From an uncultured Pirellulaceae bacterium (lineage in GTDB: Bacteria > Planctomycetota > Planctomycetia > Pirellulales > Pirellulaceae): a stretch of DNA of 64,000 bases. Location: the NCBI GenBank assembly GCA_937941455.1, contig CALDHM010000027.1, forward strand, positions 1 through 64,000. The letters run 5' to 3'. The position numbers and the translations under genes are program-made. How positions within the stretch are numbered: the stretch's first letter is position 1; each line of letters starts with the position of its first letter. The notes under the pieces were generated by a model. That model was given only the letters and a program-made list of their open reading frames with translations, did no database searches and had not been told where the DNA came from. Shown piece after piece: positions 43,416 to 53,070 of the stretch.

Positions 43416-45707
43416 CTACTGCTGGATGCCTTGCAATTTTTTCAGCTCCGCAGCGATGGCTTCTAGTTCGGCTTGGGCAGCCGATTCAGCGGCCACGGCT
43501 TCGTCAAGCCGCCGTTTGAGGGTTGCCAATTCCGCCTCGATCGCCTCGCGCGCGGCCCCTTTCTCGTCCACGGTCGCTTGAGCTGCGGCCAACTGCTGCT
43601 CGAGAGTTTGCATCGTGTTGATGAATTGCAATTCCCCTTGCCAGCGTTCCACCAATTGCCGAGCAGCCGCAACGCCTGCCTGGAGTTCGTTAACCGACGC
43701 CGATTTGGACTCGGCGGCTGCCTTGATCGGCGCTAACTGCCCTTCCATGGTGGCTAGTTGCTGGTCGACTTCGGTGACTGCCGTCCTGTGCGTTGCCAAG
43801 CGTTCCGCGACTGTTTGCATTTCTTGTTCCGTGAGTGACGCTTGTTTGCCGAACTCGGCAAGTAACCCGTTCAGTTGCTCAACTCGCTGTCGGGCTTGTT
43901 GGAATTTTCCAGCCATGGTTTGCGCGGCAGCGGCTAATTCCGCGTCGTCTGGCGCGAGTGCCGCCACCGATTTGGTCTTGGCCGCGAGCTCTTGCAACTC
44001 ATTCAACAAGCCAGACTTGGCTTCCAACTCCGTCCGCAATTGAGATTGCTCGGATAGTTTGATCTCCAGATTCTTTTTGGTGTCGGTCAGTAGTTTTTCG
44101 AGGTTAGCGATTTCACCCGTCAACGTCTGTTTTTTGACAAGCGCCTGATTGATGTTCTCTTGCAGGGAGTTCATTTGTGCCGTCAACTGCTCGAGTTCGG
44201 CGGCTGCGGGTTGATGTGCTGCGACCGCCGCATCGAGTTCAGCCTGGGCCTGTGCGAGCCGTTGTGTCAGGGAAGGCGGATTCAAGTTCAATTCTCCGAC
44301 AATTGCTCCATCCTGGGCGCCGGCCACAAGCAGTTTGCCGGACCAATCTCCCGCCAGAATGCGAGCGGTTTCATGGCAATAGGCGACTTCAGTGCCGATG
44401 TCGGGCAGCGCGGTGAGTTGTTTCTGCAACTCGCCGTTTTGGTTCCACAGCTTGGCGACATGGTCGCGGCCGTTGGTCAATAAATTTCCGTCGCGCGTGA
44501 AGACTACTGCAGTAGCCCCCCCCGCATGAGCGCCCCAGTTCTTGATTTGCCCGCCGTTGACTATTTCCCACAAACGAATCGTGGCGTCCTCGCTGGCCGA
44601 TGCCATCACATTGCTGTCGATTCTCCAGGAGATGGCATGGATTCGTCCCGTGTGGCCGCGCAATTCGAGGTAGTCATTGCCGGTGCCAGCTTCCCAGACA
44701 TACATGTTTCCGGCGCGATCGCCCGAGGCCAGCAAAACACCGTCCGGGCTGAAGGCGACTGCAGTCACCCAGTCCGTATGCTTGTTGATTTCATAGGCCA
44801 GCGTCCCACTGCGGGTCGAGTAAACTCGGACCGTACGCGTGGGTCCCCCCAAGGCGATCCATTTGTAGTCGCTGCTGATATCAGCATCGAGGACCGTATC
44901 CAGTTCGTCGCCGACCTCGATCTCCCGTTTACCGGTTGCAATGTTCCAGACCACCACGCGTCCGCTGACGCCGTCCTGTCCTCCACCTGCCAACAGTAAA
45001 CGCCCGTCGCGACTGAAGCGAACGACGTTGGCGATTCCCTCTGGGAACGGGAGCACGCCGATCAATTCCAGCGTTCCTGTGTGATACAACAAAACTTGCT
45101 TAGGTGCTGCCACCGCGGCCAGGGGCGCCCACGGACTGACATCCATCGCCGTTACGCATCCGGCCCGCGGTGCGAGATAGGCCGGTTCGAGCGGCAAGCG
45201 TGGTGGCAAGGCAATTGTTTCCGGACGAGTCGCGGCGTCGGCGGCGATGGCCAAGTCGAATTTCTTTTTCTTGATCTTGGCTTTGCTGGACTGATTCTCG
45301 AGGGCCCCCCCCACGATCCACTTCTCGATCAACTGAATTTCCGCATCGGGAATTTTTGTGTCTCCCGGCGGCATCGAGGGCTCTTCCTCGTGGGTGATCA
45401 AGGAAAACAGGTAACTGTCCTCGGGCGCGCCGGGATCGATCGATTCGCCTGAACTGCCGCCGAGCATGAGGGCCGTGAAGTTCGTGACATCGAGCCCGCC
45501 GCTTTTTTTGTCGGGGCTATGACAGGCCGCGCAGCGTTGCCGAAAAATCGGCTTGATGTGATCATCGAATGTGATTTTTTCAGAGGATTCGTCTTGAGCG
45601 ACCAGCGGAGCGGCCGCCACATGGGCCGACAAAATCGCCAATCCCGCGATCGCGAAAAACCTCAAAGCACGAACCTTAACACGTGGAATCATTGCAGTAA
45701 CCGACAT
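43416..45707 (-). CDS. c-type cytochrome with WD40 repeats and C-terminal coiled coil
   Basis: 763 residues. After a signal/anchor (RFFAIAGLAILSAHVAAAP, about 16-34) comes a PSCyt1-type haem motif CAACHSPDKKSGGLD (59-73). WD40 repeats (about 165-480) are marked by DWVTAVAFSPDGVLLASGDR and RIHAISWRIDSNVMASASEDATIRLWE. From about 490 to the end is a long Ala/Glu/Gln/Leu coiled coil (LAQAQAELDAAVAAHQPAAA). It is the last gene of a minus-strand operon with a DUF1549/1553 protein, 45 bases after that gene. An extracytoplasmic scaffold with bound haem is likely; its partner proteins are unknown. Confidence 0.87.
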   Translation of the reverse strand: MSVTAMIPRVKVRALRFFAIAGLAILSAHVAAAPLVAQDESSEKITFDDHIKPIFRQRCAACHSPDKKSGGLDVTNFTALMLGGSSGESIDPGAPEDSYLFSLITHEEEPSMPPGDTKIPDAEIQLIEKWIVGGALENQSSKAKIKKKKFDLAIAADAATRPETIALPPRLPLEPAYLAPRAGCVTAMDVSPWAPLAAVAAPKQVLLYHTGTLELIGVLPFPEGIANVVRFSRDGRLLLAGGGQDGVSGRVVVWNIATGKREIEVGDELDTVLDADISSDYKWIALGGPTRTVRVYSTRSGTLAYEINKHTDWVTAVAFSPDGVLLASGDRAGNMYVWEAGTGNDYLELRGHTGRIHAISWRIDSNVMASASEDATIRLWEIVNGGQIKNWGAHAGGATAVVFTRDGNLLTNGRDHVAKLWNQNGELQKQLTALPDIGTEVAYCHETARILAGDWSGKLLVAGAQDGAIVGELNLNPPSLTQRLAQAQAELDAAVAAHQPAAAELEQLTAQMNSLQENINQALVKKQTLTGEIANLEKLLTDTKKNLEIKLSEQSQLRTELEAKSGLLNELQELAAKTKSVAALAPDDAELAAAAQTMAGKFQQARQRVEQLNGLLAEFGKQASLTEQEMQTVAERLATHRTAVTEVDQQLATMEGQLAPIKAAAESKSASVNELQAGVAAARQLVERWQGELQFINTMQTLEQQLAAAQATVDEKGAAREAIEAELATLKRRLDEAVAAESAAQAELEAIAAELKKLQGIQQ

Positions 45708-45752
45708 TAGGAATGAAACTCTCGCGAGAACACAGCGAGCAGCGACGATGGG

Positions 45753-48326
45753 TTAGTGGTTGAACAAAAACTCTTGGCTATTCAAAACGGCCCAGAACAT
45801 ATCCTCCAAGGTGGTTTTGGGGTCAGCCCCTTCCCGGGCCAGTTCATCAGCTAATACTTGCCGTTCCTGTTCGGTTGGAAATCGCGACAGGGAACGAAGA
45901 TAAATTTCTGTCAACACCTCGTCCGGTGTTTTTCCTGCACTGAGGAACTTGCCCACCAGATTGCCCTGCAGGATTTTGGCATGCACCGCATCGCCGTTGA
46001 TCAGATGCAGAGCTTGGGACAGATTCGGCTCCATTTTCACTTCGCAGGAACAAACGGTTTCCCGCGAAGCCCGGCCGAACGTTGTCAAGAAATAAGTTGA
46101 AGTATTACCATCGGCGATTTGCGTCGCACGGGCACCGACAGGTAGTCCTCGGAATTTGTTTTCTGTTTCGGTGATCCCGCTGATCACATCCAGCAACACT
46201 TCGGCCCGCATGCGGCGGAGGGTAGCGTGCGAAAAGTTCGTTTGATCGGTTTCATTCGTGTCGTTGACTGCGGTGCTCAACTGGTAAATCCGCGAATTGC
46301 AAATGTCACGGACGAGCTTTTTGAAATCAAAATCGTATTCGGCGAATTTTTCGCCGAGCGTTCGCAGGAGTTCGGCGTTGGATGGTGGATTGCTGACGCG
46401 CACGTCATCGACCTCGTGCACCAGTCCGCGGCCGAAAAAGTGAGCCCACACGATATTCGCCAAATTTTCGCGGAACATCGTGTTATCCTTCGAGGTCAGC
46501 CATTCGGCAACCACGACGCGTCGATCGCGGCCCTTCAGATCCGGCTGCTCGCCGCCGAGGAACTTGGGGGGCATTGCCTGTTTGGTCACAGGATGCACGA
46601 CCTCACCGCCGCCGCTATTGAAAACGATCTGCTCCCGCGGATCGGAGCTCGGCTTGCGGCCGATTTGGGAAAAGAATGCCGCGAATTGATAATAGTCGTT
46701 CATCGTCCAGCGATCGAAGGGATGATTGTGGCATTGAGCGCACTGGATGCGAGTACCCAAAAACACCTGTGCGACATTTTCCGCAACCTTGAGGGTGTCC
46801 CGCTCAGTTTGGAAAAAGTTAGTGGCCGCATTCGAAAACGTCCCCCCTTCGGAGCCGAGCAAGCGGCGGATCATTTCATCGACCGGCACGTCGTTGGCGA
46901 TTTGTTGCTGAAGCCAAGTGTAGTACAGCAACGTCGCCTTGTAACTCACTTCATTGCTCGAACGAATCTGCAAGAGTTCAGACCATTTCATCACCCACAT
47001 TTCGACGAACTCTTTACGTTCAAGCAGTTCGTCGATGACACGGGCTCGTTTGTCCGGAGAATCGTCCGCCAGGAACGCTGTGAGCTCCGCCGATGTCGGC
47101 GTCGAACCACAAATGTCGATGGTCACGCGGCGGAGAAAGGTTTCGTCGCTGCAGACGTCCGATGGAATTATCCGCAGCTTATTGAGCTTGTCGTAGACCA
47201 GCGTATCGATGTAATTATTGGCGGGCGGGTTGGGCCAGGTAAAATCGATATCCTTGGGGAGCACGATGAACGGAACCCCTTCGGTAAAGGTTCCATAACG
47301 AGCCATCACGAAGGCCTCGCCCCGATTCTTTGCGGTGACCAAGCCGCTTTGATCAACCACGGCCGAGTTGTCGTTGCTGGTCATGAAGTACGATAGGCTC
47401 GTCACGTCCCGATCGGTGCCGTCGGAGAATTTGGCCCGGACACTTAATTGTTGTGTCGAGTCGGCTCCGTTTAGCACCCCCCCCTTGGGGAAAATCTCCA
47501 CGGCCACCACCTCCGGAACAGGACCCGGATCGGCCGGCGCGCCGGAGTGCAGCCACCGCAGAATCGTTTGATAGGCTTCGCTATCGCGCGACATCAGCAC
47601 GCCACCTGTGTGCGATACTCCGCCGGTTGATTTGGTAACCAACAAACATTCCTCGGGAGTCGCCAGATTGATCCGCCGTCCCAACATTTCACGAGTAAGC
47701 CGGTGATAATCCCCGTTGGGATCGAATCCGTACAGGCTGAGGTGAAATCCATCCTTGCCGCGGGCCGCGCCGTGGCAACTGCCGGAGTTGCAGCCATTTT
47801 TCGAGAAGATCGGCATCACGTCGTTTTTGAAGCTGATCGGCAGGTCGCGGCTCGCGCCGCCGACCACAATCTCAATGTCTTGGCTGAACTCGCCGTGACT
47901 CACGCGGAGCGTAGTGGTTCCATCAGCTACCGGATAGATCGTATTTCCCGAAACGCGAGCGATGGCCGGATCGGCCAGTTGATAAGTGGCGTCGTTTGTG
48001 ACGTCCTGCGTGACGCCGTGGGACCATTCGATCTGGACCACGATCGATTGCCGATCGCGCATGTCGGTCAACGAAATTTGTGCAGGCTGGACCTCCAAGG
48101 CAGCGATGCGCGGACTGGATGCTGCGGAAGGTACCTCCGTGGGGGAGGGACTGACCTGGGCCACGTTATCCTGATCCTGTTGCGCCGGGGTCGTCGCGGC
48201 GGCATCCTGGCAGTCGAGACCAAAGGCCGAGCCAACGCATGCCAACAAAAGTAACAGTCCGCTCAATAACAACGCGTGCGAGCAGGCACTAAATCGCTTG
48301 AGCAGGTGGATCGCAGTCGACTTCAT
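45753..48326 (-). CDS. Exported BIG2-like/DUF1549/DUF1553 protein with atypical CX4CH and CxxCH motifs
   Basis: 857 residues from ATG 48326, where the signal MKSTAIHLLKRFSACSHALL begins; the longer open frame continues into the dispersed repeat and was rejected. After the signal a BIG2-like beta domain (about 80-165, ARVSGNTIYPVADGTTTLRVS) comes first. Next is CNSGSCHGAARGKDGFHLSLYGF, an unusual haem-like CX4CH, then DUF1549 with CAQCHNHPFDRWTM (normal CxxCH) and a C-terminal DUF1553 domain. The protein is probably exported and may bind haem. It stands third in the minus-strand operon after a PPC-domain gene, from which it is separated by the repeat. Confidence 0.85.
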   Translation of the reverse strand: MKSTAIHLLKRFSACSHALLLSGLLLLLACVGSAFGLDCQDAAATTPAQQDQDNVAQVSPSPTEVPSAASSPRIAALEVQPAQISLTDMRDRQSIVVQIEWSHGVTQDVTNDATYQLADPAIARVSGNTIYPVADGTTTLRVSHGEFSQDIEIVVGGASRDLPISFKNDVMPIFSKNGCNSGSCHGAARGKDGFHLSLYGFDPNGDYHRLTREMLGRRINLATPEECLLVTKSTGGVSHTGGVLMSRDSEAYQTILRWLHSGAPADPGPVPEVVAVEIFPKGGVLNGADSTQQLSVRAKFSDGTDRDVTSLSYFMTSNDNSAVVDQSGLVTAKNRGEAFVMARYGTFTEGVPFIVLPKDIDFTWPNPPANNYIDTLVYDKLNKLRIIPSDVCSDETFLRRVTIDICGSTPTSAELTAFLADDSPDKRARVIDELLERKEFVEMWVMKWSELLQIRSSNEVSYKATLLYYTWLQQQIANDVPVDEMIRRLLGSEGGTFSNAATNFFQTERDTLKVAENVAQVFLGTRIQCAQCHNHPFDRWTMNDYYQFAAFFSQIGRKPSSDPREQIVFNSGGGEVVHPVTKQAMPPKFLGGEQPDLKGRDRRVVVAEWLTSKDNTMFRENLANIVWAHFFGRGLVHEVDDVRVSNPPSNAELLRTLGEKFAEYDFDFKKLVRDICNSRIYQLSTAVNDTNETDQTNFSHATLRRMRAEVLLDVISGITETENKFRGLPVGARATQIADGNTSTYFLTTFGRASRETVCSCEVKMEPNLSQALHLINGDAVHAKILQGNLVGKFLSAGKTPDEVLTEIYLRSLSRFPTEQERQVLADELAREGADPKTTLEDMFWAVLNSQEFLFNH

Positions 48327-48388
48327 CGCTAAATCTCGCATTGTGGTAATAGTGTCAAAACTCCAAGTCATCAGAGTTCGCGCCCTCG

Positions 48389-48484
48389 ACTTTGTGCCAA
48401 AACTGGTCAACCGCATGGCGCTACTCCGCAGTTCGCGAGAACCGGTCGCCAACGCGTTCCGGTCAATCGTTTGGGGACAACGCC
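48389..48484. repeat. MITE-like dispersed repeat (copy B) inside an operon
   Basis: About 96 bases aligning end to end with copy A at 39670-39768, including both ends (ACTTTGTGCCAAAAC and GTTTGGGGACAACGCC), which are inverted relative to each other at about 12 of 16 positions, and a central palindrome ACCGG...CCGGT. It fills the gap between the PPC-domain gene and the DUF1549/1553 gene; its right edge touches the last base of the PPC gene's stop codon. Confidence 0.7.
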
Positions 48485-50976
48485 TAGTCATGAGTGCCAT
48501 TTCCTCCGGAATTTTTGGCTCGTTGCCTTAATTGTTCGAGCCGAGATAGCGGCGCGGGTGGAGGCGGCGCCGCAGGAGTCTCAGCAGCTGCAGGAGCCGG
48601 CGCGGGTGTTGCCTCAACGGGGGCCGGTGGGGGCTTGCTGACCTGCAACTCCGTCCGCCCGGTATTGATGATGATTTCTTCGTCAGCAATCGGGAGGTAG
48701 ACCTGACAGAACAGCGATTTGTGCGCGCCGATCGGAGTTTCAGCCGTTGTTGGCAACGAGATCACGAGCTCCGTTGTGTCTTTCGTCAGTTTGATGGGCT
48801 CGGCGCTCACGTGCGGCGGTAGTCCGATGATCTGCAACCGCGCTTCGCCCTCGAAGGGCGTTACCTGCTCGATAGCGGCGACGAGTTGTGCCGTTTGGCC
48901 TTGGTCGCAACCCGCTCTGGGTATTTCGATTTTCACATACGGTTCGGCAATCACCAGTTCGGCCAATTGGCTGGACACCCACAACGGGCCGCCATCGACA
49001 TCCGCATAGCCGATAACGTAGATCGGCCAGGTCCCAAGCTGAGCACTGCCGTTGGCATTCAACGGGTAGACGATTTCGGATTGCTCGGGAGGACAGGTGA
49101 TTTGATTCGTGCGACCAACCCCAGGTGGCACAAAGGGAAATTGAATATGCACTGGCGCGGTGAAACCCTCGTCGCGCCTTACGGCGATTTTGACGTTGTA
49201 GATTCCGTCGCGGACCAGCGGTGCCTTGGGGGCGATGATTTCGAGGCGGAAGGGGGCTGCTTCAGTGACGGCGATGGCCAGACGATCGACCGTGCAGCCG
49301 TAGTACAGTGCATTGTTCGGCTCACCAAGGGCAAAGTCTGCCAGGTTCGTAAAGCGGCCGATCAAGGATTGATTTTCGCCAAGGAGTTGAGCGCGGAAGT
49401 CCACGAGTGAGCCTTGCAGTTCCGCCTCGGGGCTGGCCTCGAAGACCACGGGCATGGAACTCAAATTCGCCAGCATCGGGTAGGCGGTCATAGCGACGCC
49501 CGGCGGTAGATTTTCTTCGATCAGTTTGAGTTCGCCCCCGATATTTTCCCGGGTGGCGTTGATCAAGGTGCCAAACCGATTTCCGCGCGGGACGCAGATC
49601 GTCTGTCGCAACTGGCTATAACGGTCGACACGGGGAATCGAGATGCTGAGTGCGGGGGTCACGGCATTGATCTCCAAGCGATAGACGAAATCGTCTCGCC
49701 CACGTCGCAAGTGATCGTAAATTCGCACATAGTAGTCGCCGTCCTCCGGGACTTGGAATCGCAGGTAAGCGTCGGGACCGCGCGAATCGTCGTTTCCTAC
49801 CAGGTGGCTTTTGTCGGAAGCCTTGAAAATGTTCATCACGGGATCCAGTCCTGAACCGATCCGCCGCGCGAAACACTCGAATTCCCAAACTTGTCCCTGT
49901 TTGGCCGTGAACAAGTAATAATCGAATTCGTTTGGTTGGCTGACAACGCCGTTGATTGCGACCGGGAGTTCGAGTTTCGGCTCGCTAACCCAAGTATTGT
50001 TTCCCGAAGTTTCCAAGTGATTGGGGAGGTCGTTCAATCGGAACGGGATTGCCGAAGGGACCGTTCCAGCAACCGTTTCGAGTGACAAACCAGGGCGAAA
50101 CCCAAGCGCGGCGGGGGTCTGCAACCGCAACGGCAAGGCCCCCCCCGCATCGCCGAGCAGCGTCACGTCCAACTCTTGGCCCAGCGGACCTCCTGCCGGA
50201 AAAATCGCGGTCGGCCGTGGAAAATTTCCGACATGCAACAGATAACGACAATTGCCGTTCCCGCCGTAGGAGGCTTCGCGAATCATGATCGTGTACACGC
50301 CATCGGCGGGAGCGACAATCGAGACGAAGGGGTCTTGGTTGAACATGGTCGTGTCGTCGCAAACGGCTAGTTCGAAACGGTCTTCGTTCAGGATCGCGAT
50401 TGAAGCGTCGAACAAGAATCCGAGGCGAATCGCGTGGACCTCGACCGAGATCCGTTCACCTTGTTTTGCCTGCACGGCGAAGTAATCAACATCTTCGTTG
50501 TCGATCGTACCACGTACGGTTACATTCGGCTCGATTGCTTGCGGTTGGGAGATCGTGGAATTCGGTTCGACTTCATCGACGTGGGGAAGATGTCCGATGA
50601 AGACGGTTCGAAAATCCGAAATGCCCCGCGGCGTGCGGACCTGCAGAACATGTTCTCCCAGTCGGCAATCGTTGGCGATATCGACGACGACGTCGACTTG
50701 ATTGGCGTCGACAGGCTTGATCTCGATGACTGAGATGCCCGCGTCGTAGCACAAGATCTGTTGCGCGTTACCGATTCGTTCGCCGATAAACCGCAGGGTA
50801 TGTTGCTGACCACGCTGAACACCGCGTGGCAAAATCAAGTTCAACCGCGGCGTGTTCGCCCAGACCAGACTCACATCACCCAGCAAGACCAACCAGCCTG
50901 CGACGATTGACAATAGCAGGGCCAGTCGCGACCGTTCGGTCGCCAGCCGCTTGGCAGTTCCAAGATGAGCGTTCAT
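48484..50976 (-). CDS. Exported protein with PPC (pre-peptidase C-terminal) domains
   Basis: 830 residues from ATG 50976; an ATG 18 codons upstream is possible but less like a signal start. A signal/membrane stretch (LALLLSIVAGWLVLLGDVSLVWA) is at about 18-40. Two PPC-type beta domains are visible: VDYFAVQAKQGERISVEVHAIRLG (about 145-168) and FDYYLFTAKQGQVWEFECFARRIGSG (about 345-370), each followed by a DYYVRIYDH or MIREASYGG-like loop. The rest is beta-rich and ends in a Pro/Ala linker and a short helix. PPC domains help fold or anchor extracellular proteins. It is second of four genes in a minus-strand operon, between a DUF1501 and a DUF1549/1553 gene. Confidence 0.82.
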   Translation of the reverse strand: MNAHLGTAKRLATERSRLALLLSIVAGWLVLLGDVSLVWANTPRLNLILPRGVQRGQQHTLRFIGERIGNAQQILCYDAGISVIEIKPVDANQVDVVVDIANDCRLGEHVLQVRTPRGISDFRTVFIGHLPHVDEVEPNSTISQPQAIEPNVTVRGTIDNEDVDYFAVQAKQGERISVEVHAIRLGFLFDASIAILNEDRFELAVCDDTTMFNQDPFVSIVAPADGVYTIMIREASYGGNGNCRYLLHVGNFPRPTAIFPAGGPLGQELDVTLLGDAGGALPLRLQTPAALGFRPGLSLETVAGTVPSAIPFRLNDLPNHLETSGNNTWVSEPKLELPVAINGVVSQPNEFDYYLFTAKQGQVWEFECFARRIGSGLDPVMNIFKASDKSHLVGNDDSRGPDAYLRFQVPEDGDYYVRIYDHLRRGRDDFVYRLEINAVTPALSISIPRVDRYSQLRQTICVPRGNRFGTLINATRENIGGELKLIEENLPPGVAMTAYPMLANLSSMPVVFEASPEAELQGSLVDFRAQLLGENQSLIGRFTNLADFALGEPNNALYYGCTVDRLAIAVTEAAPFRLEIIAPKAPLVRDGIYNVKIAVRRDEGFTAPVHIQFPFVPPGVGRTNQITCPPEQSEIVYPLNANGSAQLGTWPIYVIGYADVDGGPLWVSSQLAELVIAEPYVKIEIPRAGCDQGQTAQLVAAIEQVTPFEGEARLQIIGLPPHVSAEPIKLTKDTTELVISLPTTAETPIGAHKSLFCQVYLPIADEEIIINTGRTELQVSKPPPAPVEATPAPAPAAAETPAAPPPPAPLSRLEQLRQRAKNSGGNGTHD

Positions 50977-51090
50977 AGGGAATCCACGGGAAAACAGAAA
51001 AGCTCGCAGCACGACGAGCAGCCCCCGCATCGCCCGCGAACTGAGATCGCCTCGGGACGAGGCGCAGGAGCTGCGCAGAATTGATCCCGA

Positions 51091-52392
51091 TTAAGCAATG
51101 AGTGGTGTGACGACTTTACCACCGTCGACGATTTCGATCGGTCGGTTTCCGGGAGCCATCAGTTCCTTGTCGGCGACGATCCCGAGTTGATGATAGATGG
51201 TGGTCGCCCAATCCTCGACCTTCAGCGGGTTTTGATCGGGTTCGCTGGCGGTCGCATCGGATGATCCCCACACGAGACCGCGCTTCAGTCCACCCCCGGC
51301 CATCGCGATGCTGAAAACCTTGGGCCAATGGTCGCGTCCCGCCGTGCCGTTGATCTTCGGGGTCCGGCCGAATTCGGTGGCGACGCAGACCAGGGTCGAA
51401 TCGAGCAAGCCGCGCGAGTCCAGGTCGTTGATGAGCGTCGCAAACCCTTGGTCGAAGGCCGGCAATTGGTTTTTCGTGTTGCCGTCGATGTTGTCGTGGA
51501 AATCCCAGCCGCCGTAGGTCAGGGTTACAAAGCGGACCCCTGCCTCGATCAATCGCCGAGCCAGCAACATGCGGGCCCCCGCCGTGTTGCGACCGTAGGC
51601 ATCGCGAAGGGCATCGGGCTCCTTCGAAATATCGAATGCCTCGCGAGCCTTCTCAGAGCTGATCAAACCGTAAGCTCTCTGATAGAAGGTGTCGACCGCA
51701 TCGAGAGCATCCGATTTTTCTTTGTTGCGAAAATGCTCATTGACCACGTCGAGCAGTCGCCGCCGCCGCGTGAAACGAGTTTCATCCACGCCAGCCGGCA
51801 GACTCAAGTCCTGCACACGATAATTTCCATTAGCCGGATCGGCATTCAGGCTGAAGCCCGCATAAGAACTCGAGAGATAGCCGGTCCCGGCGTAGGGATT
51901 TGGCAGGTTGGGGATGAGCACGTAGGGAGGCAAGTTATTGCGCGGTCCGAATTCATGGGCGACGACGCTCCCCATCGACGGATATTGCAAAGCGGGACTC
52001 GGGCGATAACCTGTGAACATGTTGTGGGTGCCGCGTTCGTGAGCCGCCTCGCCGTGCGTCATTGATCGGCATATCACCAATTTGTCGGCGACCTGCGCCG
52101 TCTGCCGCAGCATTTCGTTGAATCGCACCCCAGGGAGTTTGGTCTCGATGCTCCCGGATGCTCCACGATACTCCAGCGGCGAATAGGGTTTCGGGTCGAA
52201 GGACTCTTGGTGAGCCATCCCGCCGGGCAAGAAAATATAGATTACGCTTTTCGCGGGTCCTTCCTTCGAAACGTAGTTCTTCTGGTCGGCACGCAAACTT
52301 TGCAAGCGAAAGAAGTTGCAGAGCGTCAGCCCGCCGATGGCACCCACCGTCAGCACGTTTCGCCGGCTCAGTACATGATCCGTACAATTCAT
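51091..52392 (-). CDS. DUF1501 family exported protein
   Basis: 433 residues from ATG 52392, chosen because a strong GGAG site lies at about 10 bases and the Tat-like signal SRRNVLTVGAIGG begins at residue 9; a frame 44 codons longer has neither. DUF1501 features are LPGGMAHQESFDPKP, TYGGWDFHDNI, and EFGRTPKINGTAGRDHWPK, with Asp/His metal ligands as in the alkaline phosphatase superfamily. It is the first gene of the minus-strand operon that continues with PPC, DUF1549/1553 and WD40 genes. It is related to the protein at 7111-8520 but the pair is clearly diverged. Confidence 0.88.
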   Translation of the reverse strand: MNCTDHVLSRRNVLTVGAIGGLTLCNFFRLQSLRADQKNYVSKEGPAKSVIYIFLPGGMAHQESFDPKPYSPLEYRGASGSIETKLPGVRFNEMLRQTAQVADKLVICRSMTHGEAAHERGTHNMFTGYRPSPALQYPSMGSVVAHEFGPRNNLPPYVLIPNLPNPYAGTGYLSSSYAGFSLNADPANGNYRVQDLSLPAGVDETRFTRRRRLLDVVNEHFRNKEKSDALDAVDTFYQRAYGLISSEKAREAFDISKEPDALRDAYGRNTAGARMLLARRLIEAGVRFVTLTYGGWDFHDNIDGNTKNQLPAFDQGFATLINDLDSRGLLDSTLVCVATEFGRTPKINGTAGRDHWPKVFSIAMAGGGLKRGLVWGSSDATASEPDQNPLKVEDWATTIYHQLGIVADKELMAPGNRPIEIVDGGKVVTPLIA

Positions 52393-53070
52393 TTCCAGTT
52401 CTCCGTGATCAAATAAGTAAACCACTAACGCTCGCAACGCGAACTCGCCACCGCGACTTTGGTCCCGAGTTGGCGGCCCCTCCTCTTCGATCCGTCCCTG
52501 GTCACCCCAAGTTGCCTGACCCACTTGGCCAAGGCGGAGAGCCTACCGCAGCCTCATTCCCATGCGAAACCCGCTTAGGGCTAACGCCGGAAGACAGGGC
52601 GATCGCTTCCAACTTGCTCAACCGCTGCTTCGGAAAAATTCGAAGCCGGCGTTGGGCAGGCAAACAAGTGTTTCGCTACCGCCGAAAAATCCCTGATCGT
52701 TGTCGTTTTATTTTTCCCGCTGATCGATTGTGCTCTTAGCACCTGAGGTACTGTTTGGCCAACAATTTCGGAACGGGGATCCCAGCCACGATTGCCAAGG
52801 ACGGTTGTTACCGTCGAAGCGTGGACGAGAAAGGCGCCTCGAAGGCGTTTAGGAATGGCAGGAGTTGGTTTGGCAACGTCGCTGCCACCTTTTCCCAACG
52901 CCCATTCTTCAGGGACTTTCGATACCATTAATTATTGTAACACAGGAAACCAAGGGCCCTGTCCATCAGTGGGGCAATCCAACCAGGTTGGCCGGATTTC
53001 TGCCGATTTTCGATTCCAGTCTTTAAGCGGCGAATTCCGAAGTTTCTCGAAAAAACGGCCAAAAAATCCT
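52393..53070. other. Upstream intergenic region of the exported-protein operon
   Basis: 678 bases between the DUF1501 start and a 35-codon gene. It should hold the promoter of the four-gene minus-strand operon, but I see no clear -35/-10 pair; an A/T-rich stretch lies at 52930-52943. Long frames here (for example 52792-53160 plus) lack motifs and are not called. Confidence 0.35.

Noticed and set aside
48327-48500. N-terminal extension of the BIG2-like DUF1549/1553 protein
   Set aside because: The added codons run through the dispersed repeat and lack a signal peptide, while the ATG at 48326 starts a clear one.
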